This document shows positions 5,724 to 12,788 of a DNA stretch of 13,978 bases, piece after piece; the first letter of the stretch is position 1, and the number at the start of each line of letters is the position of its first letter. Source of the DNA: an uncultured Bacteroidales bacterium (GTDB lineage Bacteria > Bacteroidota > Bacteroidia > Bacteroidales > UBA932); NCBI GenBank assembly GCA_937900465.1, contig CALCEJ010000109.1, forward strand, positions 1 to 13,978, written 5' to 3'. Both the position numbers and the translations under genes were made by a program. The notes under the pieces are model-generated. The model searched no databases and was not told the origin of the DNA. It saw nothing but the letters and a program-made list of their open reading frames with translations.

Positions 5724-7427
5724 ATGAGATTACGGAAAGTGACAGCGGCGCTTGTGACACTTCTTGCGGCCGCCTCCTGTGTGAAGACAGATCCTGAGCT
5801 GGGGAAGTCCCTTGTGGACCCCGGCTTTCTTTTCGATACATATACGGTTGAGTTTCCCCTTACTGACATCAGTATGAAAAAGTCAGGGGACCTTTCCGGC
5901 TATTCCAGCACGAGAATAGTCCTCGGTGCAATCCGCGACGACGTGTTTGGCCTTACGACCCGTTCCAGCGCGTTCACACTGATTCCCGCCCTCGACACTG
6001 TCTACCTTGGAAAGAACCCAGTCGCCGTAAGGATGTGGATGACCTTTGAGGCGGATTCCGTCTCCTGCGCAGACCCTGCGGAAGCCTCAATCCTCCAAAG
6101 TATCATTGTCCGTGAGCTTTCAGACTCGCTGAGCGTCGTCAAAACCGGTACGGACCGTATTCCGCCCCATAAGAGCGAAAGCATCGCAAAGGGAGTCCCT
6201 ATGATTAACGGAACAGACTCCCTCCGCGTCGAATTCACTGACGAATACGCTTCACGTTTCCTTGCGGCGATGAAGGAAGTTTCCGGTGATGAGGGAATCT
6301 TCATCTGCCGGGACACCCTTCAGGACGGCAGCCTGAAAATCAACCGCTTCAAGGATTTTGTCGGGAAGATGCCCGGTGTATATCTTGAGACAGACACCCC
6401 GAAGGGTAACGGCGGAAGGATCTCGATGTTCAACCTCTCCTGCCTGTCGCTGACCTCCGGATCCGGTTCATCAAGCTTCTACCGCAACTACAACATAGCC
6501 GCAATAACGGTCAATTCTGAATACAACGGCGTCAGGAAGGATACCTCATTCTACCTTATCCCCGGAGAGATGGAATTCGTCAACGAGTCCAAGGCGATAG
6601 ATGAGAACACCCGCTTCTACCAGTACGCCTTCAACTCCACGACTCACGAGTCCGTTGCAGGCGCAGCCGGAGCGAACATCTTCATCGAAGGCGGCGGCGG
6701 AATAAAACCCGTCATCTCCGCCCGCGAACTCCGCGACAAGACTAGGTCCATAATCGAAGCCCGCGGCGGCAGCGTCGACAAGGCCATCGTCAACAAGGCA
6801 ACCATAGTCCTCCCGTTCGAGATGCCCGCAGATTATACGGAGCTCGACCTGTTCCCTACGGTCGTTTCGCCCACAATCCGGATCCAGGACGCGACAACCG
6901 GCATTGTCACCTTCGCAGGTCTTACGGACGCCAGCGTCTCTTCGGAGAACCAGGGTTCGATCGACCGCTCCAACCTCCGTTATTCCCCGGACATCACCTT
7001 CCACCTCCAGGAAGTCCTTTCCGCCGATGACGAGACCCTCTCCGCAGGCGACCGCGACATCTGGCTCCTTACCGTCCACACTGAAACAGTCGAGAACGCA
7101 ACGGACAACTCCTATAACGAATACCTCCAGCAGCTGATATATGCCAACTATTACAACAACCTCTACGGCGGTTATGGCGGATACGGCGGCTATGGCGGCT
7201 ACGGTTACGGCGGTTATGGCGGCTATGGCGGTTACGGTGGCTACGGCTATTCGAACTACTACAATTACCTTATGATGGCCCAGCTTATGAACGCCCAGGC
7301 CAACTCGTCCAACACGACTACAACTACGGAGCTGGACAAGGACCGCTACTATCGCGGAATTATGAACGGCCCGTCTGCGCCTTCGCGCCAGCCCCTTTTC
7401 CGGGTCACATTCTCAGTATCGAAATAA
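5724..7427 (+). CDS. DUF4270 lipoprotein with a Gly-Gly-Tyr repeat
   Basis: This 567-residue protein begins with a lipoprotein signal: basic MRLRK, a hydrophobic core, and lipobox LAAASC with Cys19 as the lipidation site. It is therefore likely anchored in the outer membrane. The body resembles DUF4270, a Bacteroidota family of unknown function. Near the C-terminus (residues 482-509) lies a repeat made of two blocks of (GGY)4-GY, flanked by Tyr/Asn-rich sequence. A Thr run (TTTTT) and the C-terminal RVTFSVSK follow. The start ATG abuts the preceding stop, so translation is probably coupled to the GT5-like gene. The family call rests on overall resemblance and this characteristic neighbour. 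Confidence 0.82.
   Translation: MRLRKVTAALVTLLAAASCVKTDPELGKSLVDPGFLFDTYTVEFPLTDISMKKSGDLSGYSSTRIVLGAIRDDVFGLTTRSSAFTLIPALDTVYLGKNPVAVRMWMTFEADSVSCADPAEASILQSIIVRELSDSLSVVKTGTDRIPPHKSESIAKGVPMINGTDSLRVEFTDEYASRFLAAMKEVSGDEGIFICRDTLQDGSLKINRFKDFVGKMPGVYLETDTPKGNGGRISMFNLSCLSLTSGSGSSSFYRNYNIAAITVNSEYNGVRKDTSFYLIPGEMEFVNESKAIDENTRFYQYAFNSTTHESVAGAAGANIFIEGGGGIKPVISARELRDKTRSIIEARGGSVDKAIVNKATIVLPFEMPADYTELDLFPTVVSPTIRIQDATTGIVTFAGLTDASVSSENQGSIDRSNLRYSPDITFHLQEVLSADDETLSAGDRDIWLLTVHTETVENATDNSYNEYLQQLIYANYYNNLYGGYGGYGGYGGYGYGGYGGYGGYGGYGYSNYYNYLMMAQLMNAQANSSNTTTTTELDKDRYYRGIMNGPSAPSRQPLFRVTFSVSK
7167..7250 (+). repeat. In-frame Gly-Gly-Tyr coding repeat within the DUF4270 gene
   Basis: The 84 bases encode two tandem 14-residue blocks, each (GGY)4 followed by GY. 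The two DNA copies use different synonymous codons at many positions (GGC/GGT/GGA, TAT/TAC), so the repeat looks maintained at protein level rather than freshly made by slippage. Confidence 0.95.
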
Positions 7428-7454
7428 AAAAACGGCCCGAAGCAATCCGGGCCG
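7426..7454 (-). terminator. Rho-independent terminator between convergent DUF4270 and yegP-like genes
   Basis: A perfect 7-bp GC stem (7433-7439 with 7448-7454) encloses an 8-base loop. On the minus strand it is followed at once by seven Ts (7426-7432), a canonical terminator for the yegP-like gene ending at 7476. On the plus strand the tail is only T-rich (CATTTATTAT), so it could also work less strongly for the DUF4270 transcript. Confidence 0.85.
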
Positions 7455-7475
7455 CATTTATTATGTAAGGAATCC

Positions 7476-7805
7476 TTAGATTTCCTCTACCACGGGGGCG
7501 TCCGGGGCGTTCTTTGCGACGGAAGCGATACCGGCCTTCATAGTCCTTTCGGAAGCATACATCTGGCTTGCGCCGATGACCTGTCCGTTGGAAGCCTTGA
7601 GATTGAAGAAAGGCTTGCCGTTCTTTGCGACCTTGACTTCGAAGCGCTCGGGAATAGGAGCATTCTTCTTTACGGATTCTACGCCGTTGAGGCAGGCTGC
7701 CTTTGTGGTGTATCCCTCGCTGGTGAGGATAACCTGGCCGTTGGTGGCCTTGAGGTTGAACTGGAACTCTCCGTTCTTCCTTACTGTAATGACAAATTTA
7801 CCCAT
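7476..7805 (-). CDS. YegP/DUF1508 family protein, two tandem domains
   Basis: This 109-residue soluble protein is made of two DUF1508 (YegP-like) repeats, residues about 2-50 and 53-101. Each has the pattern K-N-G-x-x-x-F-N-L-K-A-x-N-G-Q-V-I followed by a segment ending in a V-K-K-N-A-like stretch. Such proteins are small and widespread; their function is not established, though some are linked to stress conditions. It has its own promoter (7839-7846) with a leader of about 28 bases and ends at a strong hairpin terminator, so it can be expressed on its own although it follows the DUF5009-like gene in the same direction. Confidence 0.93.
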   Translation of the reverse strand: MGKFVITVRKNGEFQFNLKATNGQVILTSEGYTTKAACLNGVESVKKNAPIPERFEVKVAKNGKPFFNLKASNGQVIGASQMYASERTMKAGIASVAKNAPDAPVVEEI

Positions 7806-7838
7806 TTTTTATAGAGATTGGTTAGTTTCTGTGACCTA

Positions 7839-7846
7839 CAAATATA
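7839..7846 (-). promoter_or_regulatory. -7 box (TATATTTG) of the yegP-like gene
   Basis: On the minus strand this reads TATATTTG, an exact TAnnTTTG match, 33 bases before the ATG at 7805 and just past the stop of the upstream gene (7857). It indicates independent transcription of the small gene. Confidence 0.6.
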
Positions 7847-7856
7847 GCGAAAAAAT

Positions 7857-8900
7857 TTACAACTTGATATAAATCTTCTTTTTCCATAGCGGAAGGGCCA
7901 GGAGATAAACGACGAGGATGCAGCCGAGAGCCCACAGAAGGGAACTTACCGGCCCCTCCGGGAGAAGGCCCATCACCGTCCGCTGCAGCCCGGTTCCAAT
8001 AAAGGTCCATGCCACGATGTCCGACAGGACATAGCAGAATATCGCATTGCTGCCGAACGTCATAAAGAAGCCGGTACGCCTCCATATGCCCTTTTCGTCC
8101 GCGAGATAATGGATAAGGCTGAGGATCAGCGTAGCGGCGCCCGTCGTGACAAGAACGAACGTCGGGGACCAGACCTTTTTGTTTATCGGAAGCGCGTACA
8201 TCAGAAGGAACCCTCCCATCACCATAGCCCATCCTGCCACGTCCATTTTCCTGAGGTCGCCCTCCACGAGCATCTTTCCCACGAGGAATCCTATGATCGT
8301 ATGGGCGATGGCGGGAATTGTCGAGAGAAGACCCTCCGGCTCGATTCCGCCGTCGCTGTACAGGTGTTTCTCTCCGAAAACGGCAAAATCCACCCGCGAC
8401 AGGATATTGTCAGTCCCATAGCAATAGCCGTTTCCGGCGAGAAGAAGCGCCGAATACCCGACGAGAAGCCCTGCCGCAATCCATCGGAGCCACTTGTGGT
8501 CCACAGTTGCGACAATAACCGCCGTAATACCGTAACAGAGGGCGAATCGCTGGAGAACGCCCATAATTCGAAGGTGAGAAGCAGCCCAGTCTCCACCAAA
8601 GACCACCCCGCCGATATAGTTCAGCGTAAGCCCCACGGCGAAAAGCAGCAGTGTCCTTCGGAGGGCCCTCCAGCTGAGACGGAATCCGCTCTTCCGGAGC
8701 GACAGGAACATAGACACGCCCATAATGAAAAGGAAGAAGGGAAACACGCAGTCGGTGGGGGTAAGGCCGTTCCAGGGGGCGTGCCTGAGGGGCGCGAAGG
8801 CGGTGTCCCAGTTTCCGGGGTTGTTGACGAGGATCATAAGGGCAATGGTAAGGCCCCTGAATATGTCCACAGATTTTATCCTTCCACTTGCTTCTGTCAT
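7857..8900 (-). CDS. HGSNAT/NagX-like membrane acyltransferase-type protein (DUF5009)
   Basis: This is a 347-residue multi-spanning membrane protein, with about ten hydrophobic helices by eye. The N-terminus RIKSVDIFRGLTIALMILVN and the segment RHAPWNGLTPTDCVFPFFLF (39-58) are hallmarks of the family that includes lysosomal heparan-alpha-glucosaminide N-acetyltransferase and bacterial NagX-like proteins. His40 corresponds to the histidine implicated in acetyl transfer in the human enzyme. By analogy it may pass acetyl groups across the inner membrane to an amino sugar; the substrate here is unknown. Its ATG overlaps the ispE stop by four bases (ATGA, 8897-8900), implying coupled translation, though no pathway link to ispE is evident. 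Confidence 0.87.
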   Translation of the reverse strand: MTEASGRIKSVDIFRGLTIALMILVNNPGNWDTAFAPLRHAPWNGLTPTDCVFPFFLFIMGVSMFLSLRKSGFRLSWRALRRTLLLFAVGLTLNYIGGVVFGGDWAASHLRIMGVLQRFALCYGITAVIVATVDHKWLRWIAAGLLVGYSALLLAGNGYCYGTDNILSRVDFAVFGEKHLYSDGGIEPEGLLSTIPAIAHTIIGFLVGKMLVEGDLRKMDVAGWAMVMGGFLLMYALPINKKVWSPTFVLVTTGAATLILSLIHYLADEKGIWRRTGFFMTFGSNAIFCYVLSDIVAWTFIGTGLQRTVMGLLPEGPVSSLLWALGCILVVYLLALPLWKKKIYIKL

Positions 8901-9748
8901 TTCTTTTCGAATATTCCGAAGACGGAGGATCCGCTTCCTGTCATAGATGCGTACACGGCGCCTTCTGCGTAGAGTTTTTCTTTTATACCCTTAAGTTCCG
9001 GATATTTCCGGAACACCGTTGTTTCGAAATCGTTTTTAAGGACGCCTCTCCAGGACCGGATATCGTCCCGGATAATGCCCATTATGGGCCTTTTCGGGAG
9101 TGAAGGGAGGATTCCGGCATAGGCATCGGCGGTAGAGACGGCGATTCCTTCAGGGGTGATGACCCTTATTTCATATCCGTCGGGGACAGGGTCCGGGACG
9201 GGGGAGAGGATTTCGCCGCGACCCATCCCGTGCATAGGCCTGTTATGGACGAAGAAGGGGCAGTCGCTGCCGAGGCGGCCCGCAAGCTCCGCGAGGGTCC
9301 CGTCTGTGACTTCCGGAGCGAACAGGTCCCGGAGCATCCTGAGGGCGAAAGCCCCGTCGGAGGACCCTCCGCCGAGCCCGGCGCCAACGGGAGACGTCTT
9401 TTCCAGCACGATCTTCACCGGCGGCAGTCCCTTCGGCAGTATCCGGTCCATTTCTCCGCAAGCCTTCACCGTAAGGTCCTTCAGCGGGTCCCATCCCACG
9501 CCGCCCCGCTTCGCTATCGTTATCATTACCTTTCCGTCGGGGGTGATGGACTGGGCCGTCTCCTGGGGGGAGTAAGCGCTGCGGATATGGGCCAGCGTCT
9601 CATTCCACGCATCGCCGTGGACAATCTCGAGCGTATCCGAAATGCCCGGGAAAGGAATGAACACCGTGTCGATGTCGTGATATCCGTCCTCCCTTTTGCG
9701 GAGGACGTCAAGGCCCAGGTTCAGTTTTACGTTCGGATGTGAAATCAT
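8897..9748 (-). CDS. ispE: 4-diphosphocytidyl-2-C-methyl-D-erythritol kinase
   Basis: IspE is the GHMP kinase that phosphorylates CDP-ME in the non-mevalonate (MEP) isoprenoid pathway, in the cytoplasm. The 283-residue protein has the substrate segment PNVKLNLGLDVLRKREDGYH (5-24, with probable catalytic Lys8), the ATP-binding motif PVGAGLGGGSSDGA (120-133) and LGSDCPFF (159-166, probable catalytic Asp162). The ATG at 9748 is dictated by homology, since the family starts just before PNxKxNLGL. It lies only four bases after a -7 box, so the mRNA may be leaderless. The stop overlaps the start of the DUF5009-like gene. UppP in the neighbouring operon acts on a product of the same pathway, but there is no evidence of co-regulation. 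Confidence 0.96.
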   Translation of the reverse strand: MISHPNVKLNLGLDVLRKREDGYHDIDTVFIPFPGISDTLEIVHGDAWNETLAHIRSAYSPQETAQSITPDGKVMITIAKRGGVGWDPLKDLTVKACGEMDRILPKGLPPVKIVLEKTSPVGAGLGGGSSDGAFALRMLRDLFAPEVTDGTLAELAGRLGSDCPFFVHNRPMHGMGRGEILSPVPDPVPDGYEIRVITPEGIAVSTADAYAGILPSLPKRPIMGIIRDDIRSWRGVLKNDFETTVFRKYPELKGIKEKLYAEGAVYASMTGSGSSVFGIFEKK

Positions 9749-9752
9749 ACTA

Positions 9753-9760
9753 CAAAGTTA
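9753..9760 (-). promoter_or_regulatory. -7 box (TAACTTTG) of ispE promoter
   Basis: On the minus strand this reads TAACTTTG, an exact consensus match, four bases before the ispE start codon. Predicted transcription therefore starts at or next to the ATG. Confidence 0.6.
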
Positions 9761-9823
9761 GCATTTTTCCCGTCACTTCGACGCTGTTGTTAATAACCGT
9801 CGGAAAAATCAACAAAAATGTTT

Positions 9824-9846
9824 CAATTTAGAATTATTATAAATTG
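9824..9846. repeat. AT-rich inverted repeat CAATTTA-N9-TAAATTG, possible operator
   Basis: Perfect 7-base arms (9824-9830 and 9840-9846) surround a 9-base AT-rich spacer. The repeat lies about 105 bases upstream of the nrdD -7 box and about 65 bases upstream of the ispE box, so it could bind a dimeric regulator of either. It does not clearly match an NrdR box or an FNR site. In such AT-rich DNA a chance origin is possible. Confidence 0.35.
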
Positions 9847-9950
9847 GGCCCATATAGAAAGCTCCTGGCAGTCAATAAATTAACAACAAAATTCCGACCG
9901 TGTTGAAAACTTTTTTTCAAAAAAACGCTCCAAGATATTGTCAATAACAT

Positions 9951-9958
9951 TACCTTTG
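9951..9958 (+). promoter_or_regulatory. -7 box (TACCTTTG) of nrdDG promoter
   Basis: TACCTTTG matches the -7 consensus exactly and places the nrdDG transcript start near 9963, giving a leader of about 100 bases. No well-placed -33 TTTG is seen, so an activator or an unusual -33 region may be involved. Confidence 0.6.
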
Positions 9959-9960
9959 TT

Positions 9961-10062
9961 CCTCGGAGAACAGACCTTCTCCAGGCTAAAACTTAATTGC
10001 AGACAACATAGAAACCTGGGCAACCGGCGAAAAACCGGCGCTACCCTCAACACCCTCCTAAT
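9961..10062 (+). promoter_or_regulatory. Potentially structured 5' leader of nrdD
   Basis: The leader begins with hairpin GGAGAA (9965-9970)/TTCTCC (9977-9982), extendable by CCT/AGG. CCAGG (9981-9985) can instead pair with CCTGG (10015-10019), competing with that extension. A later element has GGG (10018-10020) pairing CCC around two CCGG boxes. A CACCCTCCT tract (10051-10059), resembling the 3' tail of 16S rRNA, ends three bases before the ATG. I recognise no known riboswitch class. Confidence 0.4.
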
Positions 10063-12273
10063 ATGGTAAAACGTGTACTTAAACGTGACGGAAGAAGCGT
10101 AGAATTCAACAATCAGAAGATTGTTTCCGCCATCCTGAAAGCAATGGACGTGACGGAAGAAGGAGAAGACATCGTACTGGCTGCGAAGATCGCAGACGCC
10201 ATCTCCAAGATGGACCGTGATGAAATGTCCGTGGAAGAAATCCAGGACTGCGTGGAGACGGAACTTATGGAAAGCCCCCGCAAGGAGGTTGCGAAGGAGT
10301 ATATCCGCTACCGCAACAAGAGGTCCATGGCCCGTAAGGCTAAGACCAACGACATTTTCCAGACCATCATCGACGCGCAGGTGAACGACATCACCCGTGA
10401 GAATGCGAATATGAACGCGGACACTCCCGCCGGAATGATGATGAAGTTCGCCTCCGAGGCAACCAAGAGCTATGTGGACGAGTGCCTCCTCTCCGACGAC
10501 GTCCGCGAAGCTGTCGCAAAGAATTACATCCACATCCACGACAAGGACTACTACCCCACAAAGTCCCTTACCTGCATCCAGCACCCTCTGGACCTTATCC
10601 TCGAGCACGGACTCAAGGCCGGCCACGGCGAATCCCGTCCCGCGAAGAGGATCGAGACCGCAAGCGTCCTTGCCTGCATCTCGATGGAAACGGTCCAGAA
10701 CGAAATGCACGGAGGTCAGGCAATCCCCGCATTCGACTTCTATCTCGCCCCCTACGTCCGCAAGACCTATGAGGAAGAGATCGACAAGATCAGCGCGCTC
10801 CAGAACGTGGACTACTCCGACCTCAAGGGTGCCAAGATCGACGACTACCTCAAGCACGACCTTATCGGCCTCCAGGGCGCCGAGCGTGCCAAGCAGCACG
10901 CCATCAACCAGACCGTCGGCCGTGTCCATCAGGCAATGGAGGCGTTCGTTCACAATATGAACACCATCCATTCCCGCGGCGGAAACCAGGTCGTCTTCTC
11001 CTCTATCAACTATGGAACGGACACCTCCGCGGAGGGACGCTGCATCATCCGCGAAATCCTCAACACGACATACGAAGGAGTGGGCAACGGCTCCACCGCA
11101 ATCTTCCCTATCCAGATATGGAAGAAGAAAAGAGGAGTCAGCTACCTCCCCGGCGACAAGAACTACGACCTCTACAAGTATGCCTGCAAGGTGACCGCAC
11201 GCCGGTTCTTCCCTAACTTCCTGAACCTCGACGCATCCTTCAACCAGGATGACGCCTGGAAGGAGGACGACCCCAAGCGTTATGTCCACGAGGTCGCGAC
11301 TATGGGCTGCCGTACCCGCGTTTACGGCAACAAGTTCGGCCCCAAGACTTCCATCGGCCGCGGCAACCTCTCCTTCACCACGATCAACATCGTCAAGCTT
11401 GCAATCGAGGCTATGAACGAGGAGTCCGACAAGTCCCTCCGCCTGCAGAAGTTCTTCCAGAAGCTCGACTGGGCGCTGGAGATTGCCGCAAAGCAGCTCA
11501 ACGAGCGCTTCGACTTCCAGAAGACCGCGCTCAAGAAGCAGTTCCCCCTGCTGATGAACGGCCTGTGGCTTGGCAGTGAGAAGCTCGACGACAACGATCC
11601 TATCGAATCCGTGATGAACCAGGGAACCCTCTCCATCGGCTTCATCGGCCTCGCCGAATGCCTTATCGCCCTCGTCGGCAAGCATCACGGCGAAAGCGAA
11701 GAGGCCCAGGAGCTCGGACTTCGCATCGTAGCCCATATGGCTGAGAAGATCAACGGCTTCGCTGAGACCTATCAGCACAACTTCACCTTCCTTGCAACTC
11801 CCGCCGAAGGCCTGTCCGGAAGCTTCACCAAGAGGGACAAGAAAGTCTTCGGAATCCTTCCCGGAATCACGGACAAGGATTACTACACCAACTCCAGCCA
11901 CATCCCCGTCTACTACAAGTGCACCCCCGAGCACAAGGCGAAGATCGAGGGCCCGTACCACAAGTACGAGAACGCCGGCCATATCTTCTATGTGGAAATC
12001 GACGGCGATGCCACGCACAACCCGCAGGCAATCATGAACATCGTGGACCTGATGGACAAGTACGACATCGGTTACGGCTCGGTGAACCACAACCGCAACC
12101 GCTGTCTGGACTGCGGCTTCGAGAATGCCGACGAGAATCTCCGTGAGTGCCCCAACTGCCGCGGCCACCACATTGATACGCTGCAGCGCATCACCGGCTA
12201 CCTGGTGGGAACGACCAACCGCTGGAACTCCGGAAAACTGGCCGAGCTCAAGGACCGCGTCGTCCACGAGTAG
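10063..12273 (+). CDS. nrdD: Anaerobic ribonucleoside-triphosphate reductase (class III)
   Basis: NrdD reduces ribonucleoside triphosphates to deoxyribonucleotides without oxygen, using a glycyl radical made by NrdG. The 736-residue protein has an N-terminal ATP-cone (about 3-95) for allosteric control and the ten-stranded barrel with Cys171 (LTCIQHPL) and Cys416 (TMGCRTRVYGN), the probable active-site cysteines. Its C-terminal zinc site has two CxxC pairs (681/684 and 696/699). The glycyl-radical loop is RITGYLVG (709-716), with Gly712 the probable radical site. All key residues are present, so it should be functional. nrdG follows after five bases. The gene has its own promoter and long leader. 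Confidence 0.98.
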   Translation: MVKRVLKRDGRSVEFNNQKIVSAILKAMDVTEEGEDIVLAAKIADAISKMDRDEMSVEEIQDCVETELMESPRKEVAKEYIRYRNKRSMARKAKTNDIFQTIIDAQVNDITRENANMNADTPAGMMMKFASEATKSYVDECLLSDDVREAVAKNYIHIHDKDYYPTKSLTCIQHPLDLILEHGLKAGHGESRPAKRIETASVLACISMETVQNEMHGGQAIPAFDFYLAPYVRKTYEEEIDKISALQNVDYSDLKGAKIDDYLKHDLIGLQGAERAKQHAINQTVGRVHQAMEAFVHNMNTIHSRGGNQVVFSSINYGTDTSAEGRCIIREILNTTYEGVGNGSTAIFPIQIWKKKRGVSYLPGDKNYDLYKYACKVTARRFFPNFLNLDASFNQDDAWKEDDPKRYVHEVATMGCRTRVYGNKFGPKTSIGRGNLSFTTINIVKLAIEAMNEESDKSLRLQKFFQKLDWALEIAAKQLNERFDFQKTALKKQFPLLMNGLWLGSEKLDDNDPIESVMNQGTLSIGFIGLAECLIALVGKHHGESEEAQELGLRIVAHMAEKINGFAETYQHNFTFLATPAEGLSGSFTKRDKKVFGILPGITDKDYYTNSSHIPVYYKCTPEHKAKIEGPYHKYENAGHIFYVEIDGDATHNPQAIMNIVDLMDKYDIGYGSVNHNRNRCLDCGFENADENLRECPNCRGHHIDTLQRITGYLVGTTNRWNSGKLAELKDRVVHE

Positions 12274-12278
12274 TATCC

Positions 12279-12785
12279 ATGAGAATCCGAGTCCTCAAGA
12301 TTCTTGAACAGACAATGGCCGACGGCCCGGGCTTCCGGACGTCGGTTTATTGTGCTGGGTGCAAGCACGCCTGCAAGGGCTGCCACAACCCCCAGTCCTG
12401 GGATTTCAACGCCGGGGAGTGGATGGAGGTGGACGAAATCCTGGACCTCATCAAGGCCGACGGCATGTCCGACGTGAGTTTCTCGGGCGGCGACCCTTTC
12501 TATCAGGCCGATGCTTTCACGGAGCTCGCCCGGCGCATCAAGCAGGAAACCACGAAAACCATCTGGTGCTGGACCGGCTTCACCCTGGAGCAGATCGAGG
12601 CCGATCCGCACCTGGCCCAGATGCTGCCGTGGCTGGACGTCCTCGTGGACGGTCCCTTCATCCTGGAGCAGCGGGACACGACCCTCCTGTTCCGGGGCAG
12701 TCCCAATCAGCGGATCATCTACCTGCATGAAAAACCCGAGGATGACTACATCCCCGGGACCGTTCCTTTGGAGCCTTTGCGGTAA
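12279..12785 (+). CDS. nrdG: Anaerobic ribonucleotide reductase activating enzyme (radical SAM)
   Basis: NrdG cleaves S-adenosylmethionine at a [4Fe-4S] cluster to create the glycyl radical on NrdD. The 168-residue length is usual. The cluster motif CKHACKGC (28-35, Cys28, Cys32 and Cys35) is followed by the HNPQSW segment (36-41) and the SAM-contacting motif FSGGDP (68-73). It starts five bases after the nrdD stop and is surely cotranscribed with it. Its TAA is only three bases from the stop of the opposing PPTase gene and no terminator hairpin is visible, so the two transcripts may overlap in antisense. Confidence 0.97.
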   Translation: MRIRVLKILEQTMADGPGFRTSVYCAGCKHACKGCHNPQSWDFNAGEWMEVDEILDLIKADGMSDVSFSGGDPFYQADAFTELARRIKQETTKTIWCWTGFTLEQIEADPHLAQMLPWLDVLVDGPFILEQRDTTLLFRGSPNQRIIYLHEKPEDDYIPGTVPLEPLR

Positions 12786-12788
12786 GGC

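Larger units (their letters stand above)
9749..10062. other. Intergenic region between divergent ispE and nrdD
   Basis: This 314-base stretch is clearly AT-richer than its surroundings and holds no convincing gene. From left to right it contains the ispE -7 box, a 7-bp inverted repeat (9824-9846), the nrdD -7 box (9951-9958) and a leader of about 100 bases with several possible hairpins. A 21-codon plus-strand ORF at 9818-9883 has no supporting signal. Confidence 0.7.

Noticed and set aside
8109..8972. 287-codon plus-strand frame opposite the DUF5009-like gene
   Set aside because: It is highly charged without domain resemblance and is explained by the antisense of a clear membrane protein.
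9818..9883. 21-codon plus-strand ORF upstream of nrdD, considered as a leader peptide
   Set aside because: It lies upstream of the mapped-by-motif nrdD promoter, has no ribosome site or residue run suggestive of attenuation, and is expected by chance in AT-rich DNA.
9880..12267. 795-codon open frame on the minus strand opposite nrdD
   Set aside because: It mirrors nrdD codon usage (C/G third positions avoid antisense stops), is Val/Leu/Asp/Gly-rich without recognisable motifs, and nrdD on the other strand has all catalytic residues.
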